Made by a program: the position numbers and the translations under genes | Notes under the pieces: model-generated | The model's database searches: none | What the model was told of the DNA's origin: nothing | Seen by the model: the letters and a program-made list of their open reading frames with translations, nothing else | NCBI GenBank assembly: GCA_035317825.1 | Contig: DATHGB010000015.1 | Location: 34,136-98,135 of the forward strand | Reading direction: 5' to 3' | DNA length: 64,000 nt | Source: Candidatus Saccharimonadales bacterium | GTDB taxonomy: Bacteria > Patescibacteriota > Saccharimonadia > Saccharimonadales > Saccharimonadaceae | Shown: piece after piece, positions 50,315 through 60,054 of the stretch | How positions within the stretch are numbered: the first letter of the stretch is position 1 | Layout of the letters: the number at the start of each line of letters is the position of its first letter

Positions 50315-50343
50315 AACAACCACCTGCGAGTAGTGGTTGTTTT
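50315..50343. terminator. Second hairpin after ssrA
   Basis: AAACAACCAC and GTGGTTGTTT arms; acts on either strand by composition. Confidence 0.65.
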
Positions 50344-51313
50344 GTGTGGAGTTTTTGAGTTCTTGTTTATTTTTGGCTTCTGTATAATTTATTTATTCAG
50401 GAGCTACCCCTATATTATGACGTCAAAGCGCTTGTGTCAACGGTATTTTTAAAAAAACTTTCAGTAATAAATACCACGTGTGGATAACCTTATTTCCTGT
50501 GTTCACCATTTAAAACCTGAAATTACAATTGCTCCCTTTGAATTATGGATGTTTGGGATTGCAGGCATCCATAGACCAGTCTATTCAATGCCGGAAGGTT
50601 ATTAGTAAATTAAATATTTCTTTATTTTAAATTTGTTTTTCAAGTCTCACGAAAATTGTTTTAATACGTAGAATGATAACCATTCGCTAATGCGTACATG
50701 AATTAAAAAAATAGAAAATAAAGTTCGTGGATAGGCCATATAAAGTCTAGTGCGACTATGCCAATGAGAAATTCTAATTATTAAGGAATTAAAGAAACTT
50801 ATAAAAATTATAAAAAACTAAAAATGATGCAGGCGGAGGATACGTATTTGCATTACAAAACTTTCCAATGATTTCTAATGAAATATCGTCGCGCGTAATT
50901 TTACGACTGTTTTTGCAATGGCTATGTTTTGCGCGTACATGTTTCGAACGATCTACGGTTTTTTATATAGAAATAATTCTCAGTGTTTTAGTCTAATTAC
51001 GCGTAAAGGCCTTGCGCATGGTGGACTCTATAAAAAAATATGGACACCAAAGTCGCGGTGCGGGGTAGTGGATACGAGCGTCTGAGTCAGGGATACGTGA
51101 ATTAAACATGCGAATATAACATCGTTGTTATAAAAACATATACGCTTCATTACAGATAAGAATCAAATTTAAATTGACTTTATTGCATTTATTACATCAG
51201 TTTTTGAATGAAACTACATTGACCTAAACGTGTTTGCGTGCTATTGTAGACATAAGCTTTTACAAAAACAAACAAAAGCAGCAAAAACACATTGACAATT
51301 CAAAACTGACCGT

Positions 51314-51361
51314 TCGGACTTTTGGTGAAAGTCGATAGCGACACGGGGAATCGGACTTTTT
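51314..51361 (+). other. Hairpin pair with alternative folds (attenuator-like)
   Basis: The segment GGACTTT (about 51316-51322), AAAGTC (51328-51333) and ATCGGACTTTTT (51350-51361) lets the middle AAAGTC pair with either side. The second fold (AAAGTCGAT with ATCGGACTTT) ends in a T-run like a terminator. No gene follows within 350 bases. Confidence 0.35.
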
Positions 51362-51466
51362 ATTTGCATCTTGCGGATATACAATTTTTACGATTTCTAC
51401 ATTGTGGCGCTATCGATGCTCCACCAAAACACACGTTCTGGGCGTGAAGCGCGCGTACATTAGTAC

Positions 51467-51529
51467 CGCTTCATACCTAGTTGAACATTGTTTATGTTAA
51501 TAAACAGTGAGATTACTAGGTATGAAGCG
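51467..51529. repeat. Long inverted repeat hairpin
   Basis: Perfect 15-base arms CGCTTCATACCTAGT (51467-51481) and ACTAGGTATGAAGCG (51515-51529). An inner 10-bp helix CATTGTTTAT/ATAAACAGTG (one wobble) closes a GTTA loop. There is no T-run, so it is not a simple terminator; it may be a recombination, replication or RNA element. Confidence 0.75.
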
Positions 51530-51716
51530 TGGAATATGACGTATGTTACTATGCCCCAGGTTTACCTGGAGCGGTCAGTTGCTCTAGAGCAGTAGCTGAT
51601 TCATTGGTGCACGCGCCAAATATTTAATTACAGCGGCGGATGTAGCTACCAGAATCTTATGGTTGCTGCTCTAGTAAGCATTTTTTATCTCTTAGGCGGG
51701 TGGTATAGTGAGAAAC

Positions 51717-52103
51717 ATGTTGGGAAGAGTGGTAACGATTAGTTCAATAACAGCAATTATATTGTTGGCTATATTGTTGCAAACAACCACCCCGGCCACA
51801 ATCGGCCCATTGGGGATTTTAATGGTATTTATTTTTATGTACGTGTCAGTTCTGGGTGGACTGACTTTTTTGTTGTATGTTGCCAGTATGTTAGTTGCGA
51901 AAATTTCACGATCCGTAACCGTTAAGCGACCAGTGCAGGCCCTAAGTTTCAATAGGGCATATTATTTTTCATCCGTGCTTGCGTTGGTGCCTGTCATGTT
52001 TATCGGGATGCAATCTGTCGGAGAAGTGGGCGTGTACGACGTACTGCTGGTAGTCATTTTTGCTGGCATAGCATGTGTATATATCTCGAAAAGAACGAAT
52101 TAA
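51717..52103 (+). CDS. Membrane protein, 128 aa
   Basis: Four membrane helices and little else; not recognised. The ATG at 51717 is used because the GTG at 51708 lies inside the -10 box TATAGT (51704-51709), leaving a leaderless-type start. Lies upstream of the secretion ATPase group in the same direction and may be an accessory membrane subunit. Confidence 0.6.
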   Translation: MLGRVVTISSITAIILLAILLQTTTPATIGPLGILMVFIFMYVSVLGGLTFLLYVASMLVAKISRSVTVKRPVQALSFNRAYYFSSVLALVPVMFIGMQSVGEVGVYDVLLVVIFAGIACVYISKRTN

Positions 52104-52146
52104 ATCGTCGTATATTCGTTGTGACGATTATGCTATAATTACAGAT

Positions 52147-52563
52147 ATGGAACCCAAACAGTCTGCACCGAATCTTGGACCTGAATTGTCACCAACCAAT
52201 TACGGGCAAAACTTAGAACGGACACCGTCGCCTCCAAACCCCGAGACGACAATCGAACAAAACCCCGAAAGGTTTGAACAGCGCAGTGAGGCGGCACCAG
52301 CCGTAGCTCCCCCGGTACTACCCGTCCTGCCCGCACCGGTTGTTAGCCTGCCTGCTGATAACAGTGCGGCGACACCTGTTGTAGATGATATGCCAATCGC
52401 TGCAAATGACGATGATTTGATCGAGAAAGAATGGGTAGATAAGGCAAAAAAGATTATCACTCAAACAAAAGATGATCCATATCGCCGCGAGCAAGAAGTC
52501 GAGAAGTTACAGGCTGACTATCTTCGTAAACGTTACGGGAAGGAATTGGGCGCTTCGCAGTAG
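52147..52563 (+). CDS. Pro/Glu-rich hypothetical protein, 138 aa
   Basis: A disordered, proline-rich first ~75 residues (PTNYGQNLERTPSPPNPET...) is followed by an acidic helical tail ending LQADYLRKRYGKEL. TATAAT at 52134-52139 lies eight bases before the ATG. Twenty bases before the ATPase gene; the proline-rich style matches the tail of that ATPase, so the two may interact. Confidence 0.55.
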   Translation: MEPKQSAPNLGPELSPTNYGQNLERTPSPPNPETTIEQNPERFEQRSEAAPAVAPPVLPVLPAPVVSLPADNSAATPVVDDMPIAANDDDLIEKEWVDKAKKIITQTKDDPYRREQEVEKLQADYLRKRYGKELGASQ

Positions 52564-52583
52564 CGGAGTTGCCTGAGACTGCT

Positions 52584-55460
52584 ATGGCGGGCATATTAAT
52601 AAGCGTGTTTGTCTTTTTATTCCTGGGCTCTGCCGTAGGAATATTCGTTTTCTCTCAGTATAGAAAAACGCTTCGTGAAGCAAAAAATTACGAACGCGGC
52701 CTTAAGATGGTTCCGCTTCTTATTCATCTGCCACCTTCGAGTGATGATATTGATGGTGGTGGACGGGATGAACGAGATCTTACCGAAGAAGTGTTGTCTC
52801 AGGCTCAGGTAATGTACAACATCATCGCTAGCACTGCGACGAAAGGCTTCAAGAGTAGAATATACGGACAACGACACGTGTCGTTTGAAATGGTGGCCAG
52901 AAACGGACTCGTCCATTACTACACGGTCGTTCCGATGGTACTGCTTGATGTGGTAAGGCAAGCGGTTGCCGCCGCGTATCCTTCCGCAAGACTGGAAGAA
53001 GTAACGGAACACAATATCTTTAGCCAAGTTGGTAAACTGAGCGGAACGATTGGCGGGGAATTTACCTTGAAAAAGGACTTTGTCTATCCGATCGCTACGT
53101 ATCAAGAATCAAAACGTGATGCGTCACGCGCGCTTTTGAACGCATTATCAGCAGCGGGTCGCGAAGACGGTGCGGCAATTCAGATGCTATTTCGTCCTGC
53201 CCGCGAAGGATGGTCAAAAAATTCAATTCATGCAGTTGAAAAAATTACCAAAGATAAAGGCAGGAAGAAGGCAGGCTTTGGCGGGGTAATCGCACCAAAG
53301 GATTTGATGGAGGCATTATGGCGTCCGCCAGAAAAAGAAGAAGTAAAGACTGAAGACAAACAACTGACTTCTCTTGAACAGGCAAGTGTAGAAGCAATCG
53401 AAGAGAAAACTCGCTATCCAGGATACGAAGTTTTGATTCGTGTTGTCGTATCTTCGAACACGGCTTCACGTTCGCAGGGTCTTTTAAAAAATATAGTCGC
53501 GGCTTTTTCGTTATTTGATTCACCAAGCCACAATGGGTTCAAGTTTGCGGTTTCAAAGAATATTGAAGAGTTAGTAACCGCCTATATATTTCGTTTCTTC
53601 CCGCAAACAGTAAATCGAAACGTGCTTAACAGTATTGAACTTGCAACCGTTTTCCATCTACCTAACCAAAAGAGTATTCCAACGTCGCAAGTCGAACGTC
53701 AGATGTCAAAACAAGTCGACGGACCGACACAGGTCATGGACGAGGGCTTTTTGCTGGGCTACAACGAATTTCGTGGTGTTAAAAAGCCAATTCGGCTCAG
53801 TACGAATGATCGCCGTCGCCACACGTATATTATTGGTCAAACAGGTACTGGTAAGTCGGTGTTGCTTGAGAATCTGGCTTTTCAGGACATGATGGATGGA
53901 CGAGGTTTTGCTTTCGTCGATCCCCATGGCGATTCAGTAGAGAATTTACTAGGCAAAGTACCTAAAGAGCGCGTTGAGGATGTCATCTACTTCAACCCAG
54001 GCGATATGACCAATCCTATTGGATTAAACATGTTTGAATTTGAACATCCTGATCAGAAGGACTTCTTGGTTCAGGAAGCGATTAATATGCTGTATGGTTT
54101 GTATGACCCAGGGCACACTGGTATCGTTGGACCGCGCCTAGAGCATATCTTCCGTAACTGCGCACTGTTATTAATGTCCGATCCAGCAGGCGGAACGTTC
54201 ATTGATATACCTAAACTACTGATTGACGAAGATTTCATGAAGAGCAAATTGAAGTACGTCACCGATCAATCCGTGTTGGACTTTTGGACTAAGGAATTTC
54301 CTAACTCTCAAAAATCCAACGAAGCCGGTGAGGTCATTAGCTGGGTAGTGAGTAAATTTGGTCCATTCATTTCTAACGATGCAATGCGTAACGTGATTGG
54401 TCAGACAAAGAGCGGCTTTAGCATTCGCGATATTATGGATAACAAAAAAATCCTTCTCGTTAACCTAAGTAAGGGTAAGATGGGTGAGCTGAACTCAAAG
54501 CTGCTAGGCATTATATTCGTCATGAAGTTCCAGGTGGCGGCCATGGGCCGCGCGGATATACCAGAGGATCAGCGTCAAGACTTTTCGCTATACGTTGATG
54601 AGTTCCAGAACTTTGCAACGGAAAGTTTCGAGTCGATTTTATCCGAAGCTAGAAAATACCGTCTTAACTTGATCCTGGGTAACCAGTTTATGACGCAGCT
54701 AACAGATAAAGTAAGGGAAGCGATCATTGGTAACGTCGGTACGGTTATTAGTGGGCGAATAGGTATTACCGATGCGGAGATCCTCGTAAAGAAATTTGCT
54801 CCGACATTTGACGCGGAAGACCTGACTAAGATGCCAAATTACCAATCCGTGACAAGCGTCATGATTAATAACGTGCCATCAGCGCCGTTTAGCATGTCGT
54901 TCATAGCGCCGTTAGGACAGTCCAATCCTCAGCTGAGTGATGCTTTAAAGCGTTTGTCCGCTGCAAAATATGGTAAACCGCGCCAACAGGTCGAAAAGGA
55001 TATTTTTGCCCGACTAGGAGCTGCGGATGCAGAGAAGAAAGCCAAAGCGGATGCACTGAAGAAAGCGCAACAAGAACGAATGACCGGCATGCGTACTGGT
55101 GGGCCGCAAGGTGGAGGTACTCCATCATTCCTTGACGAATGGCTTGCAAAACGTAAACAGATTAGCGATATTCCAAGATCTCCAGCAGGGGCTTCTCCTG
55201 CTGCTTCAGCTCCATCACCGTTTACCCCGCCTAATTTGCAGCCAGGAGCGTCTACGCAGCCGCAACAGCCACCAAAAACCACAGCAGTGCCTGTTTCACC
55301 TTCGTTTCCTACGCCGCCTTCTGTGCCAAGCCAAGAGGCTAATCAGCCGTCACCGCAATCACCAGCTCCTTTAGCGCCTCCTCCTGCCGATGATGACAGG
55401 CTACACCTTCGGGGTGACAAAACGAACCCTGATAGTGAGATATCGATTAAGTTACGATAA
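52584..55460 (+). CDS. VirD4/TcpA-like type IV secretion coupling ATPase, 958 aa
   Basis: One N-terminal membrane helix (ILISVFVFLFLGSAVGIFVF), a ~380-residue extra region, then a HerA/VirD4 ATPase: Walker A IIGQTGTGKSVLLENL near 418, FVDPHGD near 443, Walker B LYVDEFQNFA near 670, and an ARKYRLNLILGNQF glutamine motif. The last ~150 residues are Pro/Gln-rich and disordered. Families of this type pump DNA or proteins across membranes. No VirB4 or other channel genes are adjacent here. The start (ATG 52584) is the first that includes the membrane helix; TTG 52569 is an alternative. Confidence 0.8.
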   Translation: MAGILISVFVFLFLGSAVGIFVFSQYRKTLREAKNYERGLKMVPLLIHLPPSSDDIDGGGRDERDLTEEVLSQAQVMYNIIASTATKGFKSRIYGQRHVSFEMVARNGLVHYYTVVPMVLLDVVRQAVAAAYPSARLEEVTEHNIFSQVGKLSGTIGGEFTLKKDFVYPIATYQESKRDASRALLNALSAAGREDGAAIQMLFRPAREGWSKNSIHAVEKITKDKGRKKAGFGGVIAPKDLMEALWRPPEKEEVKTEDKQLTSLEQASVEAIEEKTRYPGYEVLIRVVVSSNTASRSQGLLKNIVAAFSLFDSPSHNGFKFAVSKNIEELVTAYIFRFFPQTVNRNVLNSIELATVFHLPNQKSIPTSQVERQMSKQVDGPTQVMDEGFLLGYNEFRGVKKPIRLSTNDRRRHTYIIGQTGTGKSVLLENLAFQDMMDGRGFAFVDPHGDSVENLLGKVPKERVEDVIYFNPGDMTNPIGLNMFEFEHPDQKDFLVQEAINMLYGLYDPGHTGIVGPRLEHIFRNCALLLMSDPAGGTFIDIPKLLIDEDFMKSKLKYVTDQSVLDFWTKEFPNSQKSNEAGEVISWVVSKFGPFISNDAMRNVIGQTKSGFSIRDIMDNKKILLVNLSKGKMGELNSKLLGIIFVMKFQVAAMGRADIPEDQRQDFSLYVDEFQNFATESFESILSEARKYRLNLILGNQFMTQLTDKVREAIIGNVGTVISGRIGITDAEILVKKFAPTFDAEDLTKMPNYQSVTSVMINNVPSAPFSMSFIAPLGQSNPQLSDALKRLSAAKYGKPRQQVEKDIFARLGAADAEKKAKADALKKAQQERMTGMRTGGPQGGGTPSFLDEWLAKRKQISDIPRSPAGASPAASAPSPFTPPNLQPGASTQPQQPPKTTAVPVSPSFPTPPSVPSQEANQPSPQSPAPLAPPPADDDRLHLRGDKTNPDSEISIKLR

Positions 55461-55466
55461 GATTTG

Positions 55467-56039
55467 TTATTTACGACCGGTGATCATGACTTTAAAGAAG
55501 TCATAAAGGATACCTAGTACCCAGCCAAGAATAAACGCACCGATAGTTTCAAATCCTGAAAGAGGGTAGCCTATATTTTTGGCTACCAGATAGACCGCAA
55601 GCGTTAGAACGAATGCAAAAACAGCTCCCGATAATATGGCATTAGGGCGGGCGACCGTAGAACCTACGACGCCACTTACTTTTTCAACGGCTTTATTATG
55701 GATAACCTTGCTAAACGTACGACTTGGGGCGGACATGTGAGTACGTGCATCGGCCATTTTGGCGTTGTAACTGGCATCTAGTTCTTTTTTATTTGCCACC
55801 GGACCTCTGCGCTGCTTTTCATGAGAGGGAGCTTGTTCAGTCTCGGCCTTACGTTCAACATTAGCCGCTTTTTCAACCGCTTCGCGATGAAGGTCTTCTG
55901 CGTTTTCAACTGGTTTATCACCAATTTTTTCAAAGTCCTCGCGGAGCTTGTCTAGGCGTTTCTCACGCTCTTTATCAAGTTCGACTTGGTCGATTTTTTG
56001 TTCTTTGCCGGAAGGATCTTGTTCTTGTCTATCACTCAT
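55467..56039 (-). CDS. Coiled-coil membrane protein, 190 aa
   Basis: A long charged coiled coil (residues 1-90) precedes two C-terminal membrane helices (NAILSGAVFAFVLTLAVYLVA and TIGAFILGWVLGILYDFF). No known domain. The C-terminal membrane pair suggests a tail-anchored scaffold. Nineteen bases downstream of the LPTTG protein gene and probably co-transcribed with it. Confidence 0.55.
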   Translation of the reverse strand: MSDRQEQDPSGKEQKIDQVELDKEREKRLDKLREDFEKIGDKPVENAEDLHREAVEKAANVERKAETEQAPSHEKQRRGPVANKKELDASYNAKMADARTHMSAPSRTFSKVIHNKAVEKVSGVVGSTVARPNAILSGAVFAFVLTLAVYLVAKNIGYPLSGFETIGAFILGWVLGILYDFFKVMITGRK

Positions 56040-56058
56040 GGTCCACCTTTATTTCTTT

Positions 56059-57918
56059 CTATATTGTACCAGCGTTTAAGTCACGACGGATAAGGCGAAC
56101 CTCTTTTTTCATCTGGCGTGAGCGTGCGTAGAAGAAGGCGACAACCGCAAGTACACCACCTGCGAACAGCATGTTTTCGGTAGGGCCGGTAGTCGGAAGC
56201 GCGGTGATGACTTGTTCTACTTGTTTTTCGGTAGGACAGTCAACGTTAATGTCTACCGTATTGCCGAATGTATTTGTCATAATACAGTCATATGATGTTT
56301 TATCACTCATACCTTGGGGGCTTGCAGGGATTGTGCTGGCAAGTTCTATGACGAAGACACGTGATTGTTTTTGTCCGGCCGCAAGCTTTATCGCAGGCCA
56401 TGACAATGTTTTTGTCGCGCTGTTAAATGTGGCCCCGCCGTTGTCGACTAATGTTGCGTATTCAAGTACATCATCTAGTTTTTCTTCGACTGGAACGGTT
56501 GCCTCGGTCAGGCCGGTATTTTCGATATTAATCGTATAGGTAACGCGATCAGATGCCTTTGATATGACAGTCGTTGCGTCTACGTTGCCTTGGGTGAAGT
56601 TTACTGCTGTTTTTGTCTCGACGACCTTTGCTTCACATTCTTTGTCTTTGATCCATATGGATGAATCGCCAGGGCATGGCTGACAGTCGGGACTGTTAGC
56701 GGGCAACTGAGGATTAAACGTACATACTGCAGGTGGAACGATCGTAAAGTTAGTGACACAGTTTTGCGTGCTTGTTTTTACGCCAGTACTCGTTGTGACT
56801 TCGAGGGATACGCTATATTTACCCGCGCTAGAAAGAGTAAGGCTGTCGGCTGATACTTTTAGCTGATTACTAGTTACGGTGCGGGTGGCAACGGCTTTAC
56901 CGCTACTATCTTTCACCGTGAACACGTACTTACTAACGGTTGCTCCGCCAGAAGTGACTGATTCACCTGCAAGCTGAACTATTGTCCGGTTGCTGATTGC
57001 TGCCGTTAAGTTGGTACAAGCAGCGGCAGGAACTGCCGGAGGTGGTGCAACCGTAAAGCTTTCTTTACAAGTCGTGCTCTCTTTTTTGCCTAGGGACGTA
57101 TTGACGGCTAATGAAACCGAATACGTTCCAGGCGAGGCTTGCGTATAGTCTGTAGGACCACTGGCGACGGTTTTCGTATAAATGACTGCGCCTGCACCAT
57201 TTTTCACTGTATATGTGAAACCTGATATAGTTGCCCCGTTTGTCGCAATTGATTTGGAGTTGAATCTAAATGATGTCGTAGAAAGCTTCTGGACGGTTAT
57301 GTCCTGACATGCCGCGCTTGGTTTTGGAGGTGCTGGCGGGACTCGTTTTGCGGTAAAGTTTCCGCAATCTTTCATTAATGCGAACCAGCCGAATTTTGCT
57401 GAATGACCTACGAAGACAGTATAGGTTGAACCATTTGCTTTCGTGTAGGGTTTACTATCCCAAAGGCTAAGCGGGCGGTAATATACTGTTCCTGTACCGC
57501 CAGCGCCTTTTTGGTATTGATAGGTTCGTTCGCCTTGTGCCGCGCTAAAACGACTTGCCATACCCCAAGAGTAGACATCTTTTGAATTAACCGTACTTGT
57601 CGTGGTAGTTGCTAGTTCCGTGCGCGTAATACCAAGTGATGTATATATATCCTTAATATTGTTATAATTACGGTCGTAGTAAGTCATGTATTCGGTGACA
57701 CTTTTTACCCCACCCGGGATAAAATCTGAATTGCTAGACGCATTCGCAGATTCCGGTGGCGAAAAGACGGCGAAAGATTGAACAATAAGCGCTAAAGCAG
57801 TAAAAATAAGCCCTATACGCCTAGTAGTTTCTTCTTTACGAAGCCGTTTAGCGTAAAAGCCAAGCTGGCCTACTAAGGCTGGACTGAACGCAAGATTACT
57901 GACTATCTTCCTGAACAT
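56059..57918 (-). CDS. Surface protein with LPTTG sorting signal, 619 aa
   Basis: Signal-like N-terminal helix (RIGLIFTALALIVQSFAVFSPP), a globular first region, then three immunoglobulin-like repeats (each with C-x-n-VTTS/TVAS patterns and a conserved AACTNL/AACQDI start). A DUF11-type domain follows (VDATTVISKASDRVTYTINIENTG). The C-terminus is LPTTGPTENMLFAGGVLAVVAFFYAR plus basic tail, a classic sortase signal. It would be displayed on the cell wall, likely contacting the host cell. Divergent from gyrB. AAAGG precedes the ATG. Confidence 0.8.
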   Translation of the reverse strand: MFRKIVSNLAFSPALVGQLGFYAKRLRKEETTRRIGLIFTALALIVQSFAVFSPPESANASSNSDFIPGGVKSVTEYMTYYDRNYNNIKDIYTSLGITRTELATTTTSTVNSKDVYSWGMASRFSAAQGERTYQYQKGAGGTGTVYYRPLSLWDSKPYTKANGSTYTVFVGHSAKFGWFALMKDCGNFTAKRVPPAPPKPSAACQDITVQKLSTTSFRFNSKSIATNGATISGFTYTVKNGAGAVIYTKTVASGPTDYTQASPGTYSVSLAVNTSLGKKESTTCKESFTVAPPPAVPAAACTNLTAAISNRTIVQLAGESVTSGGATVSKYVFTVKDSSGKAVATRTVTSNQLKVSADSLTLSSAGKYSVSLEVTTSTGVKTSTQNCVTNFTIVPPAVCTFNPQLPANSPDCQPCPGDSSIWIKDKECEAKVVETKTAVNFTQGNVDATTVISKASDRVTYTINIENTGLTEATVPVEEKLDDVLEYATLVDNGGATFNSATKTLSWPAIKLAAGQKQSRVFVIELASTIPASPQGMSDKTSYDCIMTNTFGNTVDINVDCPTEKQVEQVITALPTTGPTENMLFAGGVLAVVAFFYARSRQMKKEVRLIRRDLNAGTI

Positions 57919-57963
57919 GTTATTTTTACCTTTTTCTTTTTGTTTATCACACCTCTTGGTATA

Positions 57964-57993
57964 ACATTAGCATAAGAAATATGTTCAGTACAA
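57964..57993 (-). promoter_or_regulatory. Promoter of the LPTTG surface protein
   Basis: Minus strand: TTGTAC (57988-57993), 18 bp, TAATGT (57964-57969), with TTATGC before the -10 as in other accessory promoters. Confidence 0.6.
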
Positions 57994-57997
57994 TAGC

Positions 57998-58026
57998 TTG
58001 AGTGAACAATATTTGTGCGGTATAAT
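57998..58026 (+). promoter_or_regulatory. Promoter of gyrB-gyrA
   Basis: TTGAGT (57998-58003), 17 bp, TATAAT (58021-58026). Back to back with the surface protein promoter. Confidence 0.8.
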
Positions 58027-58064
58027 AGAAACATTGTAAATAGCAGAAACGTCTGAAGTAGTGA

Positions 58065-60053
<1,989 letters not shown>

Positions 60054-60054
60054 T

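Larger units (their letters stand above)
50344..51703. other. AT-rich gene-free stretch
   Basis: No credible frame on either strand. It holds one perfect DnaA box (TGTGGATAA, 50479-50487), a hairpin pair with alternative folds at 51314-51361 and a long inverted repeat at 51467-51529. The remainder is AT-rich, A/T-homopolymer-prone sequence, possibly decayed DNA. Confidence 0.6.

Noticed and set aside
50344..51703. oriC
   Set aside because: Only one perfect DnaA box was found, with no cluster and no dnaA or dnaN gene nearby.
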